From positions 744,001 to 808,000 of the forward strand of contig NZ_CP133778.1 of NCBI RefSeq assembly GCF_034347405.1: 64,000 nucleotides of DNA, in the 5' to 3' direction. Each line of letters starts with the position of its first letter. The stretch's first letter is position 1. Source of the stretch: Pseudomonas sp. CCC3.1. Lineage in GTDB: Bacteria > Pseudomonadota > Gammaproteobacteria > Pseudomonadales > Pseudomonadaceae. The position numbers and the translations under genes were made by a program. Shown here piece by piece: positions 25,517-33,595 of the stretch. The notes under the pieces were generated by a model. That model made no database searches. It had not been told where the DNA came from and saw only the letters and a list, made by a program, of their open reading frames with translations.

Positions 25517-25984
25517 ATGATTGCCGTTTTGGATAACCTCGTCGCGGTACGACGAACTGCAATGGACCTGCTCGCGCGACGCGAGCATGGTCGAGTCGAG
25601 CTGACGCGCAAACTGCGTCAGCGCGGAGCTTGCCCAGACATGATCGACATTGCCCTCGACCGTTTAACGGAAGAAGGGCTGTTGTCGGAGTCGCGTTACC
25701 TCGAAAGCTATATCAATTACCGTGCAGGTTCAGGCTATGGCCCTTTGCGCATTCGCGAAGAACTCAGTCAGCGCGGTTTGTCACGTGGCGATATTGAAGA
25801 GGCGATACGCGAGTGTGGTTTCAACTGGCAAGAGCAGTTGGAAGATACATGGCGTCGCAAGTTTGCAGGTGCGCTACCTGAGGATGCGAAGGAGCGTGCT
25901 CGCCAAGGGCGTTTCCTGAGCTACCGAGGTTATTCGCTTGAAATGATCGGCCGGTTGTTAAGCGGCCGAGAGTTTGACGACTAA
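25517..25984 (+). CDS. recX: Regulatory protein RecX
   Basis: This 155-residue, all-helical RecX binds RecA filaments and limits their activity. It consists of three-helix repeats; family segments include RRTAMDLLARREHGRVELTRKLRQRG, RYLESYINYRAGSGYGPLRIREELSQRGL and the C-terminal RFLSYRGYSLEMIGRLL. It lies eight bases after recA, so the two are co-transcribed from the SOS promoter. Confidence 0.95.
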   Translation: MIAVLDNLVAVRRTAMDLLARREHGRVELTRKLRQRGACPDMIDIALDRLTEEGLLSESRYLESYINYRAGSGYGPLRIREELSQRGLSRGDIEEAIRECGFNWQEQLEDTWRRKFAGALPEDAKERARQGRFLSYRGYSLEMIGRLLSGREFDD

Positions 25985-26003
25985 GCCCCTATCTGCACAA
26001 AAC

Positions 26004-26130
26004 CTGTAGTCGCTGCGAAGGCTGCGATCACTCAGCCAAACCCGGCGCGCAGGTATTACGATCGCTGCGCAATCGGACACACAGCTTTCGGACCTCGACA
26101 GCGGTTACGGGTTTTGCGTGCACGCAAGAC
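26004..26130. repeat. Diverged REP-like inverted repeat, family A
   Basis: The ends CAAAACCTGTAGTCGCTG and CAGCGGTTACGGGTTTTG are imperfect complements. Internal GCTGCGATC and GATCGCTGC motifs match the family A pattern. It lies between the convergent recX and LOG-family genes. Confidence 0.5.
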
Positions 26131-26143
26131 CCTCGCCCCAACC

Positions 26144-27265
26144 TTAATGTCCAACCTGGTCTACTGACGACTCCCGTCGGGCTGATGTGCCCTCGCTGTC
26201 GGTTATCTCCCAGTGCTGCGGCAGATTGATGAAATCGACCAGCTCTCGCAAGCGCCCTTGATTACGCCCGCTGAATGCAAAGCTCAGGCGGTATAGATTA
26301 AGGGAGACATCATGATCCTGGTCGTCATCAATTGATTGGCAGAAACCATTGCTCAGACAAATATCAGCAAATGATGTTTGTATGTGTGCCAACGCATGCA
26401 CGTTAAGCGGGTATTTCATGCGAATAACAAAGGTCTTATTCAGCCAGCGGCTTGAATGGAAATTGTTGTAGAACTGATTGATCTCAACCAGTGCCTCTTC
26501 TGCGCTGTGGGCAAAACGCATGAGTTTCAAATCGTTGGGCAAGATGTACTGGTTGGCTTCCAGTTCGTTGTGAATGAAATCCAGCGCGCCCTGCCAAAAT
26601 GTTCCGCCCGGCATGTCCAATAACACCACGGGAACCAACGGCGTTTTGCCGGTTTGAATCAGCGTCAGCACTTCCAGAGCTTCATCCAGCGTGCCAAATC
26701 CGCCTGGGCACATCACCAGGGCATCGGCTTCCTTGATGAAAAACAACTTGCGAGTAAAGAAGAAATGAAACGCCAGCAGATTGGCTGATCCACTGATCGT
26801 AGGGTTTGCATGCTGCTCAAAAGGCAGCGTGATATTAAATCCCAGGCTGTGCTCCAGGCCGGCACCTTCATGGGCTGCCGCCATGATGCCTGCGCCGCCA
26901 CCTGTGATGACCATCATGTCGGCGCGTGCCAATGAGGCCCCCATCTCTCGGGCTAATGCATACAGAGGATGTTCTACCGGTGTGCGTGCCGAGCCGAAAA
27001 CGGTGACTTTGCGACGGCCTTTGAATGGCAGCAGAACCCGGAAGGTTTTTTCGAGTTCGCGGATAGCTTGCAACGTAATTTTGGCGTTCCAGCGATCAAA
27101 GTCATCGTGGGCCATGCGCAATACAGTGAGCAGCATCTCGCGATAAAGCGGGCGGTTCGGGCTGTCGGGCGCGACACGTTGCAACTGCGCGTCTACGTCT
27201 TTCGCTATGTCGAGGCCTTGGCTCTCGAAATAAAGTGGCAGGGTGTCATTGGGTTGATCGGGCAT
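26144..27265 (-). CDS. LOG-family protein (possible nucleotide 5'-monophosphate nucleosidase)
   Basis: This 373-residue cytoplasmic protein has a Rossmann-type LOG/lysine-decarboxylase-like domain in its centre. Diagnostic motifs are VTVFGSARTP, VITGGGAGIMAAAHEGA and the PGGFGTLDEALEVLT signature. Family members hydrolyse nucleoside monophosphates (PpnN, cytokinin-activating LOG); they are not lysine decarboxylases despite old labels. N- and C-terminal extensions of about 90 and 100 residues flank the core, so it is larger than plain LOG enzymes (about 190) and shorter than PpnN (about 450). The position after recX corresponds to the PA3615 neighbourhood. Substrate unknown. Confidence 0.82.
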   Translation of the reverse strand: MPDQPNDTLPLYFESQGLDIAKDVDAQLQRVAPDSPNRPLYREMLLTVLRMAHDDFDRWNAKITLQAIRELEKTFRVLLPFKGRRKVTVFGSARTPVEHPLYALAREMGASLARADMMVITGGGAGIMAAAHEGAGLEHSLGFNITLPFEQHANPTISGSANLLAFHFFFTRKLFFIKEADALVMCPGGFGTLDEALEVLTLIQTGKTPLVPVVLLDMPGGTFWQGALDFIHNELEANQYILPNDLKLMRFAHSAEEALVEINQFYNNFHSSRWLNKTFVIRMKYPLNVHALAHIQTSFADICLSNGFCQSIDDDQDHDVSLNLYRLSFAFSGRNQGRLRELVDFINLPQHWEITDSEGTSARRESSVDQVGH

Positions 27266-27465
27266 GTACTTCTCCTTCTACACAACATCCTTGAGGGGCG
27301 CCGCATATCAATCAGGCGCCGAGACACAGAGTGTCAAACACGATGATTTGATAATGGTCCTGGGATGTTAGAGCTGGCAACCGCTAATTACCTGATGTAG
27401 ATGAAGAATTGCAGAGGGAGGAGTGCACGCCGTATCACGTTGCGACGTGCAGGCACCGTTGCAAA

Positions 27466-27876
27466 TCAGCCTTTGCGCTGGCAGTTCTCGGCGCGGATGT
27501 CCTGGGTCAGAACCGATTTGTTAGTGCCGTATTCCCTGATGTCAAAGCGCATTGTGGCGCCACGGGCCAGCAGTTTGCGAAAGTTAGGATCGCTGCAAAC
27601 ACTGCGTCCCAATTGTGGGACGGCCAATTCGGGAGCCGAGCGCATTTTTGCGGCCATGTTCGGGCTGGCTTCCAGGCTGTTGATTAATGCGGTGCCCTCA
27701 ACCGTGAAGCCTTTGTCCAGCAAGTCGGGGCTGATGGCCCGTGGCTTGCCAACGTTGCTTGCTTCTGCGGTCTCTTGCAGAGACTTGTTCAGATTGAATT
27801 CTGCAAGAGAGGCTGCTTGCGCGCCCAAAGGCAGTGCCAGCATTAGGGCTACGGTTGGAATAATAGTGCGCAACAT
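27466..27876 (-). CDS. Secreted PA3611-like protein (putative quorum-sensing-regulated virulence factor family)
   Basis: This 136-residue protein has a clear Sec signal peptide (MLRTIIPTVALMLALPLGAQA, cleavage after AQA) and a small mature domain. Two cysteines (in RSVCSDPNF and AENCQRKG) could form a disulfide. The start at 27876 follows an AGGAGAG ribosome site; a longer frame to 27918 lacks one. Sequence style and location match PA3611 near recA in P. aeruginosa, which has a solved structure and is classed as a putative quorum-sensing-regulated factor. Its molecular role is unknown. Confidence 0.72.
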   Translation of the reverse strand: MLRTIIPTVALMLALPLGAQAASLAEFNLNKSLQETAEASNVGKPRAISPDLLDKGFTVEGTALINSLEASPNMAAKMRSAPELAVPQLGRSVCSDPNFRKLLARGATMRFDIREYGTNKSVLTQDIRAENCQRKG

Positions 27877-28097
27877 GAAACTCTCCTGATGTACGTGACG
27901 CAGGCTTTGACCCACCATCGATCTGTGCGTTCAGTGGCGCGGGATTATAGGTCAGCATTGTGTGACAGGAAATGCCCGCGGTCATGGTTTAGCCTGCCTG
28001 CGTCTGGCCTCTGGTAGACTTCGCGCCTTTCTCCAGTGAATCCGTTCTTGCGCCAGCCCGTGGCGAATGGGCGGTCGGTGCCCTTAAGTAAAAATCC

Positions 28098-28853
28098 ATG
28101 ACCCTGATGACTCATTCCCCTAATGCTGTCGCCCGTTTACGAGACGAGCGTGAAGAGGAAAGCACTAAACCCTACCTGGCGCGTGGCTCACGTGCGCCGC
28201 GTTGCCATACTTGCCGCGTGATCGAAAGTCACTGCCTGTGCAATTGGCGGCCCAACGTCAGCTCGCGTTCAGGCGTGTGCCTGCTCATGACTAAAAAGGA
28301 AGTGTTCAAACCGAGCAATACGGGCTGGCTGATCGCCGACGTGGTCAGTGACAACTTTGCCTTTATCTGGTCGCGCACTGAAATCGATGAAACGTTGCTC
28401 GCGCTGTTGGCTGATCCACAGTGGCAGCCCTATCTGGTGTTTCCCGGCGAATACGTTGCGGCTGAGCGAGTCACGCATACCGTGACGGTCGACAGCAGCA
28501 AGCGACCGCTGTTTATCCTCCTTGATGCCACCTGGACCGAAGCGCGCAAAATATTTCGCAAAAGCCCTTATCTGGATGCATTACCGATTTTGAGTCTTCT
28601 GCCAGAAAAGCTTTCGCGCTACCGCTTGCGCCGCTCTACGCGCAGTGAGCACCTGTGTACCGCTGAAGTGGCCAGCTTGTGCCTCGACCTGGCGGGCGAT
28701 ACCGAGGCATCCAGTGCGCTGGATGCGTATTTCGACGTGTTCAGTCAGCATTATCTGGACGCCAAAAACCAGCTGCCGGTGAATGAGTCCAGCGTCGCGC
28801 ATCAGGAACTGGGTGTTTTTGTAAAAGACATTCCTCAGAACCGGGCTCAATAG
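28098..28853 (+). CDS. DTW domain protein, tRNA-uridine aminocarboxypropyltransferase family
   Basis: This 251-residue SPOUT-related protein is probably involved in acp3U modification of tRNA, as for E. coli TapT (YfiP). An N-terminal zinc-binding cysteine set is visible, CHTCRVIESHCLC near residues 36-48. The family motif follows in LLDATWTEARKIFRKSPYL (about residues 140-160), along with RSTRSEHLCTAEVASL. The D-A-T-W variant of the DTW motif is usual. A position-specific activity (U47 or other) cannot be deduced. It is probably monocistronic. Confidence 0.82.
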   Translation: MTLMTHSPNAVARLRDEREEESTKPYLARGSRAPRCHTCRVIESHCLCNWRPNVSSRSGVCLLMTKKEVFKPSNTGWLIADVVSDNFAFIWSRTEIDETLLALLADPQWQPYLVFPGEYVAAERVTHTVTVDSSKRPLFILLDATWTEARKIFRKSPYLDALPILSLLPEKLSRYRLRRSTRSEHLCTAEVASLCLDLAGDTEASSALDAYFDVFSQHYLDAKNQLPVNESSVAHQELGVFVKDIPQNRAQ

Positions 28854-29073
28854 ACTAAAGAACTAGCGCTACAATTTTCAGCGCGTAATAAACGATAGAA
28901 GCGATGGGTCGAATTCAATTTTGATGCTGGCGCAGTAATGGCTGTTACTGGACCTTGGTGTCAAGTTTTACACTTGACCCTACTGTTTTCGCTGGGCATG
29001 CTTGGCGCCGATTCGGCGGCAGATGCTGCTCAAACGCTTATATCTTCTGACATCTAGCTGATGCACGGTCTTA
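28854..29073. other. Intergenic stretch with palindromes and a possible truncated C-terminal frame
   Basis: A GTCAAG-N7-CTTGAC palindrome (28960-28978) and an AGTAA/TTACT repeat (28934-28950) lie here. On the - strand a frame that is open from 29073 ends at a TAG at 28982-28980 and reads as a basic C-terminus (RRYKRLSSICRRIGAKH). It could be the tail of a lost gene, cut by the adjacent repeat element. I cannot name it. Confidence 0.3.
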
Positions 29074-29214
29074 GGCTCTGTACGAAATATATCTGCGCTC
29101 GGTTATGCGGCGTTGAAAACAGGCTCGGAATGCTCATTTACAACCCGTAGATTCCGCGTCCTCGACTGTTTTCGCCTTGCCTAACCTTCGCTCGAAAACA
29201 TTTCGTAAAAAGCC
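29074..29214. repeat. MITE-like element with imperfect terminal inverted repeats
   Basis: The 141-bp segment starts GGCTCTGTACGAAATATAT and ends ACATTTCGTAAAAAGCC, imperfect complements of each other. An orphan copy of the end is at 3249-3265. I recall similar sequences as common intergenic elements in Pseudomonas. No target duplication is obvious. Confidence 0.5.
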
Positions 29215-29291
29215 TGGCACTGTTGCTCGAGTTGCCTTAGCGAGAGCTGGTATTGATCCAGTCTTGCCTGAAAAACAGGATCATTTAAAAA

Positions 29292-29942
29292 ATGGCCACA
29301 TACGAAATCCTGATTGCTGATGACCATCCGTTGTTTCGCAGTGCCTTGCATCAGGCCGTCACCTTGGGCTTGGGCTCTGATGTTCGCTTGGTTGAAGTCG
29401 CCAGTATTGCCGAGCTGGAAAAACAGCTGGAAATAAAGGCCGATTGGGATCTGGTTCTGCTCGACTTGAACATGCCGGGTGCTTACGGTTTTTCCGGGCT
29501 GGTGTTGCTGCGTGGTCAATACCCGCAGATTCCGGTGGTTATGGTGTCGGCGCAAGAAGAAGCTTCAGTCATGGTGCGCTCGCGAGAATTCGGCGCCAGT
29601 GGCTTTATTCCTAAGTCCAGCTCACTGGAAGAAATTCAAAAAGCGGTGCGTGCCGTATTGGATGGCGATGTTTCCTGGCCACCTCAGGCGTTCGAAGAAG
29701 TTCAGGTTTCGGCAGAAGCCAAAGCCGCCAGCGAAGGACTGGCCAGCCTGACACCGCAGCAGTTCAGGGTGTTGACCATGGTCTGTGAAGGCCTGCTGAA
29801 CAAGCAAATTGCCTATGAACTGAGTGTTTCGGAAGCAACGATCAAGGCCCACGTCACTGCGATTTTCCGCAAGCTGGGGGTTCGTACCCGGACTCAAGCC
29901 GCGCTACTGTTGCAACAGCTCGAATCAATTTCAAGCCATTAA
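29292..29942 (+). CDS. erdR: LuxR-type response regulator ErdR
   Basis: This 216-residue NarL/FixJ-class response regulator has a receiver domain with the acidic pair Asp10-Asp11, phosphoacceptor Asp58 in LLDLNMPG and Lys in FIPKSSS. The C-terminal LuxR helix-turn-helix is LTPQQFRVLTMVCEGLLNKQIA followed by ATIKAHVTAIFRKLGVRTRTQA. Order with the following dgkA matches PA3604-PA3603, where PA3604 is ErdR, an activator of ethanol oxidation and acetate-utilisation genes. The cognate kinase is not in this window. Start at 29292 lacks a strong ribosome site, but the family N-terminus fits. Confidence 0.85.
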   Translation: MATYEILIADDHPLFRSALHQAVTLGLGSDVRLVEVASIAELEKQLEIKADWDLVLLDLNMPGAYGFSGLVLLRGQYPQIPVVMVSAQEEASVMVRSREFGASGFIPKSSSLEEIQKAVRAVLDGDVSWPPQAFEEVQVSAEAKAASEGLASLTPQQFRVLTMVCEGLLNKQIAYELSVSEATIKAHVTAIFRKLGVRTRTQAALLLQQLESISSH

Positions 29943-30017
29943 AACGCGAGCCTTCACGCATTTTTGACGTTGCGTGAATTAGGTTCCCCCACTCATTTTT
30001 TGTGCAGTTGCCTATTT

Positions 30018-30380
30018 ATGTCGCCTTTCAAGGGTAAAACCGGATTTAAACGGATTTTGAATGCTGGCGGTTATTCGCTGGACGGTTTGCGCGCAGCCTT
30101 TACCGGCGAGGCGGCATTTCGACAATTGGTACTGCTTAACGTGGTGCTGATCCCGCTGTCGTTCTTTCTGAATGTCAGCCGGGTAGAACGTGCATTGCTG
30201 ATTGCAGTCTGCCTGTTGGCATTGATTGTAGAGCTGCTGAACTCGGCCATTGAGGCGGCGATTGATCGTATATCCCTCGACTTGCACCCTTTGTCGAAAA
30301 ACGCCAAGGACATGGGCAGCGCCGCTCAATTTGTCGTGCTGACCATGATTGCCGTGGTGTGGGCCGTGATTCTCCTTTAA
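30018..30380 (+). CDS. dgkA: Diacylglycerol kinase
   Basis: This 120-residue inner-membrane enzyme has three transmembrane helices and phosphorylates diacylglycerol to phosphatidate, recycling the lipid released by osmoregulated glucan synthesis. Signature stretches are GEAAFRQL, the catalytic LIVELLNSAIEAAIDRIS and the C-terminal KDMGSAAQFVVL. The ATG at 30018 (MSPFKGKTGFKRI) is preferred to an in-frame start 18 codons upstream because it gives the family N-terminus. The stop overlaps the convergent finR stop by three bases. Confidence 0.93.
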   Translation: MSPFKGKTGFKRILNAGGYSLDGLRAAFTGEAAFRQLVLLNVVLIPLSFFLNVSRVERALLIAVCLLALIVELLNSAIEAAIDRISLDLHPLSKNAKDMGSAAQFVVLTMIAVVWAVILL

Positions 30381-31303
30381 GCGATGGCGGGTAGAACGAT
30401 TTCATCGCTGCGCTGAACCCCAGCGGTAAATGCGCGGCACAGTTCTAAAAACTCGCGCATGGCCGAGGTCTGATATTTCTTCTTGTGCCAGATAAAGAAA
30501 AACTGTCGAGCCAGGTCCAGGTCCGGGGTTTCTACAGCCACCAGGCTGCCGCGACGAAAAGCATCGCGCAATGCCAGGCGCGAAATACAACCGATGCCCA
30601 GTCCGGACTCCACAGCCCGCTTGATCGCTTCGGTATGTTCCAGCTCCAGGCGGATGTTCAGCGCACTTTGGTGATGGCGCATGGCTTGGTCGAAAGTGAG
30701 GCGGGTGCCCGAGCCTTGTTCACGTAAAATCCAGGCTTCGCGGGTCAGCTCTTCCAGAGTGGCGTGGCCGCGAGCGGCCAAGGGATGTTGAGGGGCGCAA
30801 AAGACCACCAGTTCATCTTCGACCCAGCTCTGAACTTCGATGTCCGGGTGGCTGCAGTCGCCTTCGATTAGACCCAGATCAATTTCATAATGGGCAACTT
30901 GTTGCACGATATGAGCGGTGTTCTGAACAATCAATTTGACCTGACTTTCCGGGTGAGCCTGCATGAAGCTCCCGATCAGCAGGGTCGCCAGGTAATTGCC
31001 AATGGTCAGGGTCGCGCCAACGGTCAGCGAGCCAAAGCCCGACTTGCCGTTGAGCAGGTCTTCAATTTCCTTGGCCTGATCCAGCAGGGCTACCGCTTGC
31101 GGTAATAGCTGACGACCAAGGGCGTTGAGGCTTAAACGCTTGCCCGCACGGTCGAACAGTTGGCAACTGGTCTGGCGCTCCAGCTCGGTGATTGAAGTAC
31201 TGGCTGCCGATTGTGAAAGGGCCAACAAGCCTGCCGCACGGGACACGCTCTCTTGTTGGGCGACGGTAACGAATACCTGGAGTTGTCTGAGAGTAAATCG
31301 CAT
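30377..31303 (-). CDS. finR: LysR-family regulator FinR
   Basis: This 308-residue LysR-type transcription factor has an N-terminal helix-turn-helix (about residues 18-40, SRAAGLLALSQSAASTSITEL) and a periplasmic-binding-like effector domain. It is divergent from fpr with a 117-bp gap. In P. putida and P. aeruginosa the regulator in this arrangement is FinR, which activates fpr under oxidative or osmotic stress. The identification rests on family plus this arrangement. Confidence 0.88.
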   Translation of the reverse strand: MRFTLRQLQVFVTVAQQESVSRAAGLLALSQSAASTSITELERQTSCQLFDRAGKRLSLNALGRQLLPQAVALLDQAKEIEDLLNGKSGFGSLTVGATLTIGNYLATLLIGSFMQAHPESQVKLIVQNTAHIVQQVAHYEIDLGLIEGDCSHPDIEVQSWVEDELVVFCAPQHPLAARGHATLEELTREAWILREQGSGTRLTFDQAMRHHQSALNIRLELEHTEAIKRAVESGLGIGCISRLALRDAFRRGSLVAVETPDLDLARQFFFIWHKKKYQTSAMREFLELCRAFTAGVQRSDEIVLPAIA

Positions 31304-31315
31304 ATCGATATAACC

Positions 31316-31328
31316 GATAACCCTTATC
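31316..31328. promoter_or_regulatory. Candidate FinR-binding site
   Basis: GATAA-CCC-TTATC is a palindrome in the finR-fpr gap that fits the T-N11-A pattern for LysR regulators. A second short palindrome, ATATCGATAT, overlaps the finR start region. Confidence 0.4.
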
Positions 31329-31420
31329 TTAATAATTCAGTTAACAGATATTGTCGTCGCCATTAGAATGCTGTGCAATCGCGCTCATCGTTAGCGCTGG
31401 CGAATTTAGGAGCCCCGTAC

Positions 31421-32200
31421 ATGAGCAACATGAACCACGAACGTGTCCTCAGTGTTCATCACTGGAACGACACCCTGTTCAGCTTCAAGTGCACCCGCGA
31501 TCCGGGTCTGCGCTTTGAAAACGGTCAGTTCGTGATGATCGGCCTGCAACAGCCAAATGGCCGTCCGCTTATGCGCGCCTACTCAATTGCCAGCCCAAAC
31601 TGGGAAGAGCATCTGGAGTTCTTCAGCATCAAGGTGCCGGATGGCCCGCTGACCTCCCAGTTGCAGCATTTGAAAGAAGGCGACGAGATCATCATCAGCA
31701 AAAAACCTACGGGTACGCTGGTGCTGGACGATTTGAAGCCGGGCAAGCATTTGTACCTACTGAGCACGGGCACTGGCCTGGCGCCTTTCATGAGCGTCAT
31801 CCAGGACCCAGAAACCTACGAGCGTTTCGAAAAAGTGATCCTGTGCCACGGCGTGCGTTACGTCAACGAAGTTGCATATCGCGAGTTCATCACCGAGCAC
31901 CTGCCGCAGAACGAGTTCTTCGGTGAAGCGCTGCGTGACAAGTTGATCTACTACCCAACTGTGACCCGCGAGCCTTTCGAAAACGAGGGTCGTCTGACCG
32001 ATCTGATGCGCAGCGGCAAACTGTTCAGCGACATCGGTCTGCCACCGATCAACCCGCAGGACGACCGCGCTATGTTGTGCGGCAGCCCAAGCATGCTCGA
32101 CGAAACCAGCGAAGTGCTGAACAGCTTCGGTCTGACTGTTTCGCCACGTATGCGTGAGCCGGGTGACTACCTGATCGAGCGCGCCTTCGTCGAGAAGTAA
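31421..32200 (+). CDS. fpr: Ferredoxin/flavodoxin NADP+ reductase
   Basis: This 259-residue FAD enzyme moves electrons between NADPH and ferredoxin or bacterioferredoxin for oxidative-stress defence and iron release. The FAD motif RAYSIASPN is near residue 51, the NADP-binding STGTGLAPFMS near residue 109, and the C-terminus is YLIERAFVEK. The start at 31421 has AGGAG nine bases upstream; a longer frame from 31373 has no such site. It is divergent from finR. Confidence 0.95.
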   Translation: MSNMNHERVLSVHHWNDTLFSFKCTRDPGLRFENGQFVMIGLQQPNGRPLMRAYSIASPNWEEHLEFFSIKVPDGPLTSQLQHLKEGDEIIISKKPTGTLVLDDLKPGKHLYLLSTGTGLAPFMSVIQDPETYERFEKVILCHGVRYVNEVAYREFITEHLPQNEFFGEALRDKLIYYPTVTREPFENEGRLTDLMRSGKLFSDIGLPPINPQDDRAMLCGSPSMLDETSEVLNSFGLTVSPRMREPGDYLIERAFVEK

Positions 32201-32215
32201 ACGACGCAGCATAAA

Positions 32216-32307
32216 AAATGTGGGAGCTGGCTTGCCGGCGATGAGGTGACACGGTGTTTCTGTTAAACCGTGTTGACGCAATCGCTGGTAAGTCAGCTCC
32301 CACATTT
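32216..32307. repeat. REP-like inverted repeat, family B
   Basis: AAATGTGGGAGCTGGCTT pairs imperfectly with TCAGCTCCCACATTT, and internal GGCGATGAG and CAATCGCTGG motifs are present. It lies between the convergent fpr and trmO genes. A related copy is at 44804-44895. Confidence 0.7.
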
Positions 32308-32316
32308 GGTTTGTGA

Positions 32317-33012
32317 TTACTGCTTTGGAATAACCTCAAGCACGCGGATAACGCCGGGCTCAGGGTAATGCCAGCGAACGTCCAGGTCCCAAAACTGTGC
32401 GCCGTATTCACGTTTAGCGGTAGGGGTTTGGTAGGCGGGACGTGGGTCTTGGGCCAAACATTGCTCAATCAGCGCCACCAGAGGCTCCTGAAGACGCAGA
32501 GCCTGGGCGTGTGCTTGATGCAGGGCTGCCTCAGCCCAGTACACAGGGATCAGCACTGGCGCCGCGCTAGCCATGCTATTGCTGGCGCTGTCGATAATAT
32601 CGGCGTAGGGCACATAGGGTTTGATGTCGAGAATCGGCGTACCGTCGAGCAGGTCTATTCCCGAGATATGCAGTCGGTTGGCTTCTACCTTGTCCAGCTT
32701 GACCACCGATTGGCCGATGCCATTGGGGCGATGCGTGGCGCGAGTGGCAAACACCCCCATGGATTTATTACCGCCCAGTCGTGGCGGGCGCACCTTGAGC
32801 CGAGGCTTGTCTTCCAGCGCCTGGTGAAACACAAACAGCAACCAGACATGACTGACCTGTTCCAGGCCCTGCACTGCATCGCCCTGATCGAACGGCGCAA
32901 CCAGTTCCAGCACGCCACGGGCGGCCGGGGCCAACTGGGGTTGGCGCGGAATGGCGAACTTCTCCTTGAAACAGGAGCGCACAAAACCGATAGGGGAAAC
33001 GGTGTAAGTCAT
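32317..33012 (-). CDS. trmO: tRNA (t6A37) N6-methyltransferase TrmO
   Basis: This 231-residue single-sheet beta-barrel SAM enzyme (UPF0066/TsaA family) methylates N6-threonylcarbamoyladenosine at position 37 of tRNA-Thr. Key segments are the N-terminal VSPIGFVRSCFKEKFAIPRQ, the RATHRPNGIGQSVVKLDKV core at about residues 90-110, and the LDGTPILDIKPYVPYAD motif. The length matches E. coli TrmO (235). It is followed on the same strand by other small genes with independent starts. Confidence 0.92.
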   Translation of the reverse strand: MTYTVSPIGFVRSCFKEKFAIPRQPQLAPAARGVLELVAPFDQGDAVQGLEQVSHVWLLFVFHQALEDKPRLKVRPPRLGGNKSMGVFATRATHRPNGIGQSVVKLDKVEANRLHISGIDLLDGTPILDIKPYVPYADIIDSASNSMASAAPVLIPVYWAEAALHQAHAQALRLQEPLVALIEQCLAQDPRPAYQTPTAKREYGAQFWDLDVRWHYPEPGVIRVLEVIPKQ

Positions 33013-33057
33013 CGAGAGAAACCCTGCGGCAGCGGCTACAAAGGCGACAGGTGTGTG

Positions 33058-33519
33058 TCAGCCGCGAACCCGCAGGGTTAGACCCTTGAGGAAGTTGCGC
33101 AGCAACTGGTCGCCACACGTGCGGTAGTTGGTGTGGCCGAACTTGCGGAACAAGGCGCTCAGCTCAGGCTTGGAGACCGGGAACTCGGCAGCCTTGAGGA
33201 TCGCGTGCATGTCGTCTTCTTTGAGTTCGAAGGCTACGCGCAGCTTTTTCAGGATGATGTTGTTGGTCACGGGCAATTCAACAGGCTGCGGTGGACGGCT
33301 TTCGTCCTTGCCGCGCTTGAACACCACCAGGCCATCAAGAAAGTGCGCCATGACATTGTCCGGGCAGCGCACAAAGCCTTCTTCTTCGTCTTTTTTCAGG
33401 TAGGTCAGGACGTCTTCTTTGGTCACGTCCAAGCCACCGAGCTTGATGATTTCGACAACTTTGTTGTCGCTGATGTCCAGCATGTAGCGCACGCTGCGCA
33501 GTACGTCGTTATGAATCAT
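33058..33519 (-). CDS. DUF1456 family protein (YehS-like)
   Basis: This 153-residue soluble protein is built from two copies of the DUF1456 helical repeat: MIHNDVLRSVRYMLDISDNKVVEI starts the first, and NNIILKKLRVAFELKEDDMHAIL the second. E. coli YehS is the reference member. No biochemical function is established to my knowledge. A weak AGGA ribosome site precedes the ATG. It lies between trmO and the pseudouridine-synthase-like gene with gaps of 45 and 76 bp. Confidence 0.85.
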   Translation of the reverse strand: MIHNDVLRSVRYMLDISDNKVVEIIKLGGLDVTKEDVLTYLKKDEEEGFVRCPDNVMAHFLDGLVVFKRGKDESRPPQPVELPVTNNIILKKLRVAFELKEDDMHAILKAAEFPVSKPELSALFRKFGHTNYRTCGDQLLRNFLKGLTLRVRG

Positions 33520-33595
33520 GTGAGCAATCCTGATATTCAGCAGTGAGCACCGCAGGCAAGGCTGCGGTGTCGAAATGTGCGGGGTGGGGCCGTCT

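Noticed and set aside
24393..25562. 389-codon frame antisense to recA
   Set aside because: Shadow of the highly expressed recA; no ribosome site, and the protein has no recognisable domain.
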